Assembly: GCA_045596605.1 (NCBI GenBank) | Contig: JAZOCR010000129.1 | Span: 1 to 10,196, forward strand | Source: SIG622 sp045596605 | Lineage (GTDB): Bacteria; Bacillota; Clostridia; Oscillospirales; CAG-382 | Direction of reading: 5' to 3' | Length of the DNA stretch: 10,196 nt | In this document: positions 1-6,137 of the stretch, in pieces | Position numbering within the stretch: position 1 is the first letter of the stretch | Layout of the letters: every line of letters begins with the position of its first letter | Made by a program: the position numbers and the translations under genes | The notes under the pieces: model-generated | What the model was told of the DNA's origin: nothing | The model's input: the letters and a program-made list of their open reading frames with translations, nothing else | Database searches by the model: none

Positions 1-72
1 CATAATCCGCAATTGTTATCTGCCGAAAAATACAATGAATTGAAAAAACGAAATTGTTTGTCTGATTGCTAA
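1..72 (+). CDS. C-terminal tail of a gene entering from the left (partial)
   Basis: Frame 1 is open from the first base to a TAA at 70-72 and encodes 23 residues ending in LSAEKYNELKKRNCLSDC. The composition (charged, helix-like) is credible for a protein C-terminus, but 23 codons without a stop is weak evidence in AT-rich DNA. If real, the next gene follows 54 nt later with its own SD. No family can be assigned. Confidence 0.35.
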   Translation, partial: HNPQLLSAEKYNELKKRNCLSDC

Positions 73-126
73 AGAACTCCATTTAATATTTGAAAGTAAA
101 GTGTAATTTACTTATTGAGGGATTTT

Positions 127-606
127 ATGTATAAGGAAGTCTATGAGGCGAAGCCTTTTTACGGAGTAAATCCTGCATTTGTGATATTTTGTGTAATAAC
201 CGTTTTGATTACATTGATTCTTATTGCTTTTTGGAGAAAATTTGATATGGGAAGTCGCTTTTTCTTCTTGTTTATTTTGATCTTTTTCATTTTCATAATT
301 TCCTGTCAAGCGTACACATCCATTGACGCAAAACGCAAAGTGTATAATGCATATATTGCTGGCGAGTATCTCACAGTCCAGGGTGTAATTACTGATTATA
401 CACTTGCTGAGGAAGGACAGCCGAATTTACCGGATAGTTTTTATGTTGATGGTGTAGAATTTTCTGTTCCTGGATTTGTAAGTGCTTGGGGATATCCGTT
501 AAATCGTGTCAATGGCGGAATATTGGAAGATGGCATGTGCGTGAGAATTTGTTACATTCCCTACAAGTTTGAAAATGTTATTATGAAAATTGAACAACTG
601 GAGTGA
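127..606 (+). CDS. Small membrane protein with two TM helices and an extracytoplasmic or C-terminal beta domain (hypothetical)
   Basis: This is a 159-residue protein of unknown function. I chose the ATG at 127 over the in-frame TTG at 115 because a GAGGG Shine-Dalgarno at 117-121 sits 5 nt before the ATG and overlaps the TTG. Two strongly hydrophobic stretches, about residues 17-36 and 45-62, are separated by a short basic/polar turn (RKFDMGSR), so both ends are probably on the same face of the membrane. Residues 70-159 form a soluble domain with alternating beta-type patterns, including VQGVITDY, DSFYVDGVEFSV, a GG at 130-131 and VRICYIPY. This resembles small OB-like beta-barrel tails seen on many uncharacterised Firmicutes membrane proteins. 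An AT-only inverted repeat (94-100 with 107-113) precedes the SD. No enzyme motif is visible. A signalling, transport or immunity role cannot be told from the sequence. Confidence 0.8.
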   Translation: MYKEVYEAKPFYGVNPAFVIFCVITVLITLILIAFWRKFDMGSRFFFLFILIFFIFIISCQAYTSIDAKRKVYNAYIAGEYLTVQGVITDYTLAEEGQPNLPDSFYVDGVEFSVPGFVSAWGYPLNRVNGGILEDGMCVRICYIPYKFENVIMKIEQLE

Positions 607-617
607 ATTCGTAAAAA
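590..617 (+). promoter_or_regulatory. Weak candidate promoter for the structured element
   Basis: TTGAAC (590-595), a 16-nt spacer and TAAAAA (612-617) would place a start at about 624-625, which is the first base of the long closing stem of the element that follows. Each box matches only about 4 of 6 consensus positions, so this is a weak call. The alternative is that the element is the 3' UTR of the membrane-protein mRNA. Confidence 0.25.
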
Positions 618-623
618 TCGTAT

Positions 624-740
624 TGCAAGCATCGCCTTTTGGGGACAAAAGGCAGGTTGTTGGGGTAATCCCAATCCCTTAAAGGTTTCAGGAATATTCC
701 TGATAAGTCTGTGTTTGGGTGACCAAAGGCGATGCTTGCA
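624..740 (+). ncRNA. Candidate structured RNA: four hairpins closed by a long perfect stem
   Basis: Positions 624-639 are perfectly complementary to 725-740 (16 bp, TGCAAGCATCGCCTTT with its reverse complement). Inside lie four local hairpins in a row: 635-652 (CCTTTT/AAAAGG), 660-674 (TTGGGG/TCCCAA, 3-nt loop), 689-702 (CAGGA-ATAT-TCCTG) and 714-727 (TTTGG-GTGA-CCAAA, a GNRA tetraloop). If the closing stem is shortened to 11 bp (624-634/730-740), all four hairpins fit at once as a closed multi-branch structure. The full 16-bp stem excludes the first and last hairpins, so two folds compete. A strong terminator follows 24 nt later. There is no convincing ORF inside. I do not recognise a known riboswitch, 6S, SRP, tmRNA or RNase P signature. 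A miniature inverted-repeat element is the main alternative, although no target duplication is obvious. Confidence 0.45.
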
Positions 741-764
741 GAAATAATAAACAGGTCTTAATAC

Positions 765-796
765 GGAACAGCCGGAGCAATCCGGCTGTTCCTTTT
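765..796 (+). terminator. Intrinsic terminator, 12-bp perfect stem with GCAA tetraloop
   Basis: GGAACAGCCGGA (765-776) pairs perfectly with TCCGGCTGTTCC (781-792) around a GCAA loop, followed by TTTT. It ends transcription of the membrane-protein gene and of the structured element. The U-tract is short (4), but the stem is GC-rich and very stable. Confidence 0.85.
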
Positions 797-860
797 GTGG
801 TAAATTAGGGGCGCTTAAAAAATCTTGACATTTTGTGCTGAAAAGTGTAGGCTATAACGC

Positions 861-894
861 ACAAAAAGGAAGGAAACATCCGCTTCCTTCCTTT
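861..894 (-). terminator. Terminator of rpmB
   Basis: AAAGGAAGGAA (865-875) and TTCCTTCCTTT (884-894) form an 11-bp perfect stem with an 8-nt loop. On the minus strand the stem is followed by a T-run (TTTTTG), fitting an intrinsic terminator about 45 nt after the rpmB stop. A second inverted repeat just beyond it (TTTTGTGC at 831-838 with GCACAAAA at 859-866) may act as a back-up. Confidence 0.75.
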
Positions 895-939
895 GCTGTG
901 CATTGTAATGTAATTTTGTCCGTGGTACTTACTCAGAGA

Positions 940-1128
940 TTAAACTCGAGTTACCTTGCCGGAACGAAGACAACGAGAGCATACGTTTACTGTCTTGTGT
1001 TCGCCGTTACCAACTACTGCCTTAACTCTTCTGATGTTGGGCTTCCAAGCTCTGTTTGTCTTTCTGTTGGAGTGGGATACATTGTGTCCGAATGTAACGC
1101 CCTTGCCGCAGATTTCGCACTTTGCCAT
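940..1128 (-). CDS. rpmB: 50S ribosomal protein L28
   Basis: A 62-residue protein with the full L28 pattern: MAKCEICGKG at the N-terminus, a conserved basic centre (HNVSHSNRKTNRAWKPNIRR), then VCSRCLRSGKV at the C-terminus. L28 is a structural protein of the large ribosomal subunit near the E site. This is the zinc-binding (C+) version, with two Cys pairs (Cys4/Cys7 and Cys50/Cys53), rather than the Cys-free paralogue some Firmicutes use under zinc limitation. The length is normal. A GGGAGGTG Shine-Dalgarno lies upstream of the ATG. It is a single-gene unit with its own promoter (1256-1284) and terminator, oriented opposite to both neighbours. Confidence 0.96.
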   Translation of the reverse strand: MAKCEICGKGVTFGHNVSHSNRKTNRAWKPNIRRVKAVVGNGEHKTVNVCSRCLRSGKVTRV

Positions 1129-1163
1129 TTTCTATTGCACCTCCCGATAAAAGAGAATTTAAA

Positions 1164-1191
1164 CCGCCGATACCGTGCATAGTGACGGCGG
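1164..1191 (-). promoter_or_regulatory. GC-rich hairpin in the rpmB 5' leader
   Basis: CCGCCG (1164-1169) pairs with CGGCGG (1186-1191) around a 16-nt loop. From the promoter at 1256-1284 the rpmB transcript would carry a leader of about 120 nt, and this stem lies about 35 nt before the start codon. It may be a ribosomal-protein leader structure or simply stabilise the mRNA. On the plus strand it is followed by TTTCTTTT, but no plus-strand gene needs termination here. The function is inferred only. Confidence 0.35.
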
Positions 1192-1255
1192 AATTTCTTT
1201 TGATAAATACTTCAAATACGCATAGTTATACATATGCATACTGAACAACAGTGTT

Positions 1256-1284
1256 ATTATAACACAACTATTTTAATTTTGCAA
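1256..1284 (-). promoter_or_regulatory. Sigma-A promoter of rpmB, with 15-bp palindrome over the -10
   Basis: On the minus strand, TTGCAA (1279-1284), a 17-nt spacer and an exact TATAAT (1256-1261) drive rpmB. Just upstream, 1285-1321 consists of four A-tracts (on the minus strand) of 6-8 bases at roughly helical spacing, a typical UP element or curved-DNA arrangement. The -10 lies within the perfect 15-bp palindrome GTGTTATTATAACAC (1251-1265), a possible operator or chance AT symmetry. Confidence 0.8.
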
Positions 1285-1426
1285 GTGTTTTTTTGCTTTT
1301 TTTTAGATTTTTTTATTTTTTAACAATTTTGAATGTAAAGAGCGTAAAATAACCCTTCCTTTTGAACATTTTGCGAAGAATTTTTCAGTATTTTGGTTAT
1401 TTCAGGCATATTTTTTGATTTTGCTC
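1285..1426. other. AT-rich intergenic region between rpmB and hprK
   Basis: This stretch separates the divergent rpmB and hprK promoters. It holds phased T-tracts (1288-1294, 1297-1304, 1308-1314, 1316-1321), then unremarkable AT-rich DNA. I see no ORF, hairpin terminator or obvious catabolite-responsive element in it. Confidence 0.6.
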
Positions 1427-1455
1427 TTGAAAATTTTTGCTTTTTATGGTAATAT
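1427..1455 (+). promoter_or_regulatory. Sigma-A promoter of hprK
   Basis: TTGAAA (1427-1432), a 17-nt spacer and TAATAT (1450-1455) predict a start near 1462, leaving a leader of about 36 nt before the hprK ATG. It is divergent from the rpmB promoter. Confidence 0.65.
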
Positions 1456-1497
1456 AACTATATATACTTTCAAAGAATATATGGAAGGTGTGTTTCT

Positions 1498-2445
1498 ATG
1501 GAAAATAATCAGTATTTTGTAACACTTGGGCAAATAATAAAGGAGTGTCAGCTTCGAGCGGTGTATCTCCCTGAAAGTGCTGACAGTATAAAAATTACAA
1601 GGGCAGAGGTAAATCGTCCCGGCCTTCCTCTTTGCGGCTTCTTTGACCATCACGAGCCTGGTCGTATACAGATAATTGGTAAGGTTGAGTACAGATATCT
1701 TTTAAGTCTTACAAGCGAAGAACGCTATGCAAGAATCAAGGAGTTTCTTGAGCAAGGGGCAGTAACGGTGGTATTTACTTCTGAGCTTGAAGTGTTTCCG
1801 GAATTTTGTGAGCTTTGCGAGGAATATAAGGTTCCGCTTCTTGCGTCTTCCGATAACACCTCTGCATTTATGGCTGCGCTTATTGCTTTTCTAAACGTTC
1901 AGCTCGCACCCCGCATCACACGTCACGGTGTTCTTGTTGAGGTTTCCGGTGAAGGCATCCTTATCCTTGGCGACAGCGGAGTGGGCAAAAGCGAAACTGC
2001 AATTGAGCTTGTAAAGCGAGGACATAGACTTATTGCAGACGATGCGGTTGAGATAAAGAAGGTTTCTTCAAAGACACTTGTAGGAAGCGCACCTGAGCTT
2101 ATCCGTCATTATATCGAACTTCGTGGCATAGGAATTGTTGACGTCAGACGTATTTTCGGTATGGGTGCAGTTAAGCTTACTGAAAAAATCGACCTTGTTA
2201 TAAACCTTGAGCCCTGGCAGACGGGTAAGTTCTATGAAAGAGTAGGACTCGACACCGAATACTGTGAAATTATGGGTATAAACGTTCCGTCAATTACAAT
2301 TCCCGTAAAGCCCGGACGTAACCTTGCAATTATAATTGAAATTGCCGCAATGAACAACAGACAGAAGAAAATGGGTTACAACACTGCCGAGGAGTTTAAC
2401 AAGCGTCTTATGGGGCAGGTTGACGAGTCTGATTTTAACAGATAA
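1498..2445 (+). CDS. hprK: HPr kinase/phosphorylase
   Basis: A 315-residue bifunctional enzyme, the normal length for the family. It phosphorylates Ser46 of HPr using ATP or pyrophosphate and reverses this by phosphorolysis, setting carbon catabolite repression through CcpA and PTS activity in the cytoplasm. The N-terminal regulatory domain spans about residues 1-130. The catalytic domain carries RHGVLVEV (142-149), a Walker A loop GDSGVGKS (158-165), ADDAVEI (180-186), the family signature IELRGIGIVDVRRIFG (206-221) and the PVKPGRN loop (269-275). All key elements look intact. GGAAGG lies 9 nt before the ATG. A separate promoter precedes the glucokinase gene downstream, and both belong to sugar entry and its control. 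Confidence 0.97.
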   Translation: MENNQYFVTLGQIIKECQLRAVYLPESADSIKITRAEVNRPGLPLCGFFDHHEPGRIQIIGKVEYRYLLSLTSEERYARIKEFLEQGAVTVVFTSELEVFPEFCELCEEYKVPLLASSDNTSAFMAALIAFLNVQLAPRITRHGVLVEVSGEGILILGDSGVGKSETAIELVKRGHRLIADDAVEIKKVSSKTLVGSAPELIRHYIELRGIGIVDVRRIFGMGAVKLTEKIDLVINLEPWQTGKFYERVGLDTEYCEIMGINVPSITIPVKPGRNLAIIIEIAAMNNRQKKMGYNTAEEFNKRLMGQVDESDFNR

Positions 2446-2471
2446 AATTGTTATATAAAAAGCAAAATCCC

Positions 2472-2500
2472 TTGACAAGCTGGGGATAATATTTTATAAT
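2472..2500 (+). promoter_or_regulatory. Perfect-consensus sigma-A promoter of the glucokinase gene
   Basis: TTGACA (2472-2477), exactly 17 nt, then TATAAT (2495-2500): both boxes match consensus fully. The start would be near 2507. AGGAGG (2518-2523) follows 8 nt before the ATG. Strong constitutive expression is expected. No terminator is seen between hprK and this promoter, so read-through is also possible. Confidence 0.9.
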
Positions 2501-2531
2501 AATTACAGTTATTTAATAGGAGGAATATTAT

Positions 2532-3479
2532 ATGTATTATATTGGAGTTGACCTTGGCGGAACAAATATCGCTGTGGGTATAGTAAATGAAGAGGGAAAA
2601 ATCCTTAGAAAAGAAAGCGTGCCTACAAGGGCTAACCGTGAGCCTGATGAAATTGTAAAGGATATGGCTGCGCTTTGTGTTAAGCTTTGTAATGATGAAG
2701 GAATCACTGTTGATGACGTTGAGTATGCGGGCATTGCAACTCCCGGAACGGCTGACAGCGATACCGGATACGTTGTATATACAAATAATATTCCATTTAT
2801 AAATTATCCTCTTGCCGCAAAGCTAAAAGAATTTTCCGGCATTAAGAAGGTTCTTATAGAAAATGACGCTAATGCAGCAGCTAAGGGTGAAGCTGAAATG
2901 GGTGCAGCAAAGGGTTATATGAAATCCGTTATGATTACCCTTGGAACAGGTGTAGGCAGTGGTATTATCATTGACAAAAAGGTTTATTCAGGCTTTAACT
3001 ATGCAGGCGGTGAAATCGGTCATACAGTAGTTGAGGTTGACGGACTGCCCTGTACCTGCGGAAGACGTGGATGTTGGGAAGCATATTCCTCTGCAACCGG
3101 TCTTATCAATATGACAAAGGAAAAGATGAAAGAAACAAAGGATACACTTCTTTGGGAGCTTGCGCCTACTCTTGACGATGTCAGCGGCAAAACTGCTTTT
3201 ATGGCTATGAAGCAGGGGGACAAGGCAGGCAAGGAGGTAGTTGATAAATTCATCAAGTACCTTGCGGCAGGCATAGTAAATACCATAAATATATTCCAGC
3301 CTGAAGTTGTTGTTATAGGCGGTGGCGTATGCAAGGAGGGCGAGTATATTACAAAGCCCCTTCAGGAATATATCGACAGAGAAGAATACGGAAGATACGG
3401 TAAGAACAGAGCTATCGTTAAAATTGCGGCACTCGGTAACGATGCAGGTATCGTTGGTGCTGCGATGCTCGGCTTCTGA
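2532..3479 (+). CDS. glcK: ROK-family glucokinase
   Basis: A 315-residue cytoplasmic sugar kinase that most likely converts glucose to glucose-6-phosphate with ATP at the head of glycolysis. The phosphate-binding loop DLGGTN is at 7-12, the catalytic Asp is in ENDANAAAKGE (Asp112), LGTGVGSG is at 137-144, and EIGHT at 161-165 supplies the zinc His. The ROK zinc motif CTCGRRGCWE is at 174-183 and VVVIGGGV (259-266) is the adenosine-loop region. Length and order match glucokinases of Firmicutes. The absence of an N-terminal winged helix excludes a NagC/XylR-type repressor. A close ROK kinase for another hexose, such as N-acetylmannosamine, cannot be fully excluded, but the motifs and the hprK neighbour favour glucose. 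Confidence 0.93.
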   Translation: MYYIGVDLGGTNIAVGIVNEEGKILRKESVPTRANREPDEIVKDMAALCVKLCNDEGITVDDVEYAGIATPGTADSDTGYVVYTNNIPFINYPLAAKLKEFSGIKKVLIENDANAAAKGEAEMGAAKGYMKSVMITLGTGVGSGIIIDKKVYSGFNYAGGEIGHTVVEVDGLPCTCGRRGCWEAYSSATGLINMTKEKMKETKDTLLWELAPTLDDVSGKTAFMAMKQGDKAGKEVVDKFIKYLAAGIVNTINIFQPEVVVIGGGVCKEGEYITKPLQEYIDREEYGRYGKNRAIVKIAALGNDAGIVGAAMLGF

Positions 3480-3507
3480 TTATCAAAAACTGAAATATAA
3501 ATAGAAG

Positions 3508-3538
3508 GCAAGCCGCAGGAAATATTTTTGCGGCTTGC
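3508..3538 (+). terminator. Hairpin after glcK without a U-tract (attenuator or processing stem)
   Basis: GCAAGCCGCA (3508-3517) pairs perfectly over 10 bp with TGCGGCTTGC (3529-3538) around an 11-nt loop. The bases after it (GAAGTTTAG) lack a T-run, so it is at best a weak terminator. More likely it is an mRNA-stability or processing stem that lets some transcription continue into the next two genes. I found no convincing promoter between this stem and 3584. Confidence 0.5.
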
Positions 3539-3583
3539 GAAGTTTAGAAATATAAAACAGTCTTTTTTGAAAGGGCAATATAT

Positions 3584-4282
3584 ATGGATGAAAAAAACAG
3601 TGGAAATATAAGCTTTGGAATATTCTCGGATGCGCCTGTGCAGAAAAGTGAAAGCTCTCTTGTGTTTAAAAACCACAAGGGAGAAGAAATTGCGCTTATT
3701 ATACCGGAAAAGAGACTTTCTGAAATATCCGAAAAATTCGGATATCCTCTGACTGACTTTGAGTCAAGGGATATTGCGGAAAGCATTTCCGAAACGGCAG
3801 ATTTTTACGGTCTTTTTATAAACGAGGAAATGATAGCTGAATCCATACGTGCCTGCGCAATACTTCAGATGGATGAGGCAAGATACAAAGGCGGAAACGT
3901 TGATTACAGTATGATTGAGCAGATTTCCGTGCTTAAGGCTATGATTCACGAGAAAATTGACGAGTACGCTCCCGGAATTGACGGAGAAATCAAGAAATTC
4001 CTCGGCTTTGATAAAAGTGAGGACTTTGATGCAGACCTTAAGAAAATCCTTGATGAAATCGTTATTGACCTTCTTATTTTCAGAGAGGGTAACTTTGACG
4101 ATAACACGGTAATAGAAGCGGCGTATCTTTTCTTTGCGTCACTTGAAAGACGCTATGGCAGGGATATCGACGAATTTTTAGAGTTCCGTGAGAAGAAGGT
4201 GAAACCGGGTACAAGCCTTAAGGATACGGCAGACCTACTTTTCCACGTTTATGAGGATATGTGCGGCGGTGAGCTTGAATAA
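3584..4282 (+). CDS. Conserved-looking acidic protein of unknown function, first of a pair
   Basis: A 232-residue, strongly acidic protein, soluble by appearance: no signal peptide, no membrane segment, no Cys pairs. GAAAGGG sits 8 nt before the ATG. The N-terminal part (about 20-55) is beta-rich (SSLVFKNHKGEEIALIIP). The rest is predicted mostly helical, with FGYPLTDFESRDIAESISE near 52-70 and long amphipathic helices to the end. Codon use matches its neighbours, so it is not an obvious import. It probably shares a transcript with glcK and with the gene 24 nt downstream. The two-gene layout and the helix pattern recall the Clostridia DUF6323/DUF6179 neighbours, but this is recollection of a pattern, not a match I could test. 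I assign no function. Confidence 0.85.
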   Translation: MDEKNSGNISFGIFSDAPVQKSESSLVFKNHKGEEIALIIPEKRLSEISEKFGYPLTDFESRDIAESISETADFYGLFINEEMIAESIRACAILQMDEARYKGGNVDYSMIEQISVLKAMIHEKIDEYAPGIDGEIKKFLGFDKSEDFDADLKKILDEIVIDLLIFREGNFDDNTVIEAAYLFFASLERRYGRDIDEFLEFREKKVKPGTSLKDTADLLFHVYEDMCGGELE

Positions 4283-4306
4283 ACTTTACTCTGGAGGAAG
4301 ATAAAG

Positions 4307-5305
4307 TTGAATATTGAGAGATATTACGATATAAAACTCTCTGAGATTGATGCGGATAATCTATTCATTTCCGTAGTAGCGAAGGCTAAGGAAAAGGGGA
4401 TATTCATGGAGAGTGAGCTGTTATATATTGACTCGTCACTGAATGATATGATTTCGGAAACTGCACGTCTTTGCGGTAAGGGCTACATAAAAGAGGACAG
4501 TGCTAAAATAATGCTAAGGAATATCTTTATGATTCTTGATAGTGTTTTCTCGGTGACAGATATTACAGAGATAATAGAGGCTGTAAAACAGAAAAAGCTC
4601 ACAGAGTCCTGGCAAAAGGGTGTGCGTGAGAGCATCGCTTTTTTTGACAGAACAAAGAAAAACATTTATCATCTTGAGCATTTTTATTATAAAAATCCGT
4701 CGCTGCTTGCAGATTTTGCGATAAAGCTGAAAAATGATTACGCCTTTACAAATATTTATACTCACAGCTTTGAGAGGGCTACTTTCACAAAGGCATTCTT
4801 TCTTTTGAACGGAAATGAAAGCTACAAAACAGTGTGTGATAAAAGTGAAATTCTTTGTACCGAGTGTGATATTTTGTCGGGGTTAAAGTACGAGGATATT
4901 CTTCCTATAATAAACGAGCGGGGTCTTTTAAGGGCAGACGGCGGAATAAAATATACACAGAACGTGATAGACGCCATTATTATTTCAATGTGCTTTTCTG
5001 CCTTTTACAGATGCGAGGGAATATTCCCGGGAAAAGAGCATGCAAAGGAAATTTTGTCAGAGCTTGTAAGCACGAGTGAAGAAGAGCTGCGTGAGAGTTT
5101 TGAGAGTTATATTAGAATGATAATTTCACGCTACAAGGTGGAAATTGTGGAGAAGGAAGCAAGCTATGGTGAAAACATTCTGAACGTTTACGCATCAAGG
5201 GTAAGTGAGGATAATATTATTCTTCTTGCAAAGCACCTTGCAGAAAAGACGGTAAGTAAAAGAAAAACTGAAAAAGGACTTATAAATCTTATTAATTTTA
5301 ATTAA
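4307..5305 (+). CDS. Helical protein of unknown function, second of a pair (TTG start)
   Basis: A 332-residue protein starting at TTG. The GGAGGA at 4293-4298, 8 nt upstream, supports that start over any later ATG. It is predicted soluble and nearly all alpha-helical, with an N-terminal region around residues 35-75 (LLYIDSSLNDMISETARLC then AKIMLRNIFMILDSVF), a Cys pair at CTECDIL near 183-189, and a helical C-terminal third rich in Glu and Lys. It follows the acidic 232-residue protein with a 24-nt gap, so the two probably act together. Tentative similarity in pattern to DUF6179 proteins, which often sit beside DUF6323, is noted with low confidence. There is no catalytic motif and no nucleic-acid-binding motif that I can recognise. 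Confidence 0.85.
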   Translation: MNIERYYDIKLSEIDADNLFISVVAKAKEKGIFMESELLYIDSSLNDMISETARLCGKGYIKEDSAKIMLRNIFMILDSVFSVTDITEIIEAVKQKKLTESWQKGVRESIAFFDRTKKNIYHLEHFYYKNPSLLADFAIKLKNDYAFTNIYTHSFERATFTKAFFLLNGNESYKTVCDKSEILCTECDILSGLKYEDILPIINERGLLRADGGIKYTQNVIDAIIISMCFSAFYRCEGIFPGKEHAKEILSELVSTSEEELRESFESYIRMIISRYKVEIVEKEASYGENILNVYASRVSEDNIILLAKHLAEKTVSKRKTEKGLINLINFN

Positions 5306-5314
5306 ATACGAACA

Positions 5315-5362
5315 AAAACCTCCTTATGTGCATATAATTTAACAAATACATAAGGAGGTTTT
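5315..5362 (+). terminator. Terminator-like hairpin that contains the next gene's Shine-Dalgarno
   Basis: AAAACCTCCTTATGT (5315-5329) pairs perfectly over 15 bp with ACATAAGGAGGTTTT (5348-5362), with an 18-nt loop. The right arm is followed by ATTTTT, so a transcript from upstream would form a GC-based stem with a U-rich tail and stop at the start codon. The AAGGAGG in the right arm (5352-5358) is also the SD of the amidase gene, 10 nt before its ATG. An exact TATAAT (5333-5338) lies in the loop. Confidence 0.8.
5333..5338 (+). promoter_or_regulatory. Candidate -10 box in the hairpin loop for the amidase gene
   Basis: TATAAT at 5333-5338 would start transcription near 5345, just 3' of the left arm, giving an mRNA with a free SD. 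The -35 region is poor (no TTGACA-like hexamer at 16-18 nt), so an activator or another sigma factor would be needed. This is a prediction only. Confidence 0.35.
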
Positions 5363-5368
5363 ATTTTT

Positions 5369-6124
5369 ATGCCAAGAATATACTTAAGTCCGTCAACACA
5401 GGAGTACAACCTGTATACCGGCGAACCGTCTGGCAGTGAGGAATACTATATGAATCTCGTTGCCGACGCTATGGAGCCCTATCTGTATGCCACAGGAATT
5501 GAATTTACAAGAAATGACCCATCGGGGACTGTAGGCAATTCCATAGCAGAGTCAAACGCCGGCAACTACGATTTGCATCTTGCTCTTCATTCAAACGCTT
5601 CTCCGGAGAATATGGCGGGAGTACTTCAGGGTACAGACTTTTACTACTATACGAGAAGCCTTGTAGGTAAAGAGGCGGCGTCAACTCTTGCGGATAATTT
5701 TCAGAACATATACCCGGAGCCTGAGCTTGTGAAAATTATGCCGACAACCACACTTGCCGAGGTTACCCGTACAAATGCACCGGCAGTGCTGGTTGAAATT
5801 GCTTACCACGATAATCCCGAGGATGCTGACTGGATAAGAAACAACATAGACGAAATAGCGAGAAATCTTGTTCAGGGGCTTGCGGAGCACTTTGGAATTC
5901 TTTTTATGTCGCCAAACGAGGGCTACGAGTATTCTACCGGTATTGTGGTAACCGAGGAGGGAAGACTTAATATCAGGGAAAGACCTACCACAAATTCAAA
6001 CGTCATTACCCAGGCTCCAAAGGGCGCAGAGCTTCGTGTTTTCTGCAAGTCAGGCAACTGGTACGTGGTTGAATACGGCGGTACTCTTGGCTTTGCCTTT
6101 GCTCCTTATGTTGCAGTAAGATAA
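5369..6124 (+). CDS. Amidase_3-type N-acetylmuramoyl-L-alanine amidase with C-terminal SH3b domain, atypical active site
   Basis: A 251-residue protein with an Amidase_3-like domain (about 1-176) and a bacterial SH3 domain (about 190-251: GRLNIRERPTTNSNVI, then NWYVVEYGGTLGFAFAPYV). Family members cut the bond between MurNAc and L-alanine in peptidoglycan, using a zinc held by His-Glu-His and a catalytic Glu. Here the second His (LALHSNAS, His74), a Glu in the first helix (SEEYYMN, Glu24/25) and the last Glu (VLVEIAYHDNPEDADW, Glu143) are present. The usual first GHGG motif is replaced by IYLSPSTQEYN at 4-14, with no His. There is no signal peptide: the N-terminus is MPRIYLSPS. It may belong to a divergent clostridial subfamily with altered metal ligands or a non-catalytic binding role. 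The SD lies in a terminator hairpin. Confidence 0.85.
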   Translation: MPRIYLSPSTQEYNLYTGEPSGSEEYYMNLVADAMEPYLYATGIEFTRNDPSGTVGNSIAESNAGNYDLHLALHSNASPENMAGVLQGTDFYYYTRSLVGKEAASTLADNFQNIYPEPELVKIMPTTTLAEVTRTNAPAVLVEIAYHDNPEDADWIRNNIDEIARNLVQGLAEHFGILFMSPNEGYEYSTGIVVTEEGRLNIRERPTTNSNVITQAPKGAELRVFCKSGNWYVVEYGGTLGFAFAPYVAVR

Positions 6125-6137
6125 TTATAGCTTTTTG

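Noticed and set aside
624..740. Retron-like msr/msd RNA
   Set aside because: The inverted-repeat ends and internal hairpins prompted the idea, but no reverse transcriptase gene is present in the window.
825..853. TTGACA followed after 17 nt by TAGGCT on the plus strand
   Set aside because: The -10 matches only 3 of 6, the only TATAAC nearby is 22 nt away, and nothing is encoded downstream except the rpmB antisense strand.
835..1182. Plus-strand open frame of 115 codons across rpmB
   Set aside because: It is antisense to an unmistakable L28 gene, has no SD, and its translation has no family features.
3535..3556. TTGCGA ... TATAAA promoter before the acidic protein gene
   Set aside because: The spacer is only 10 nt and the -35 lies in the hairpin arm.
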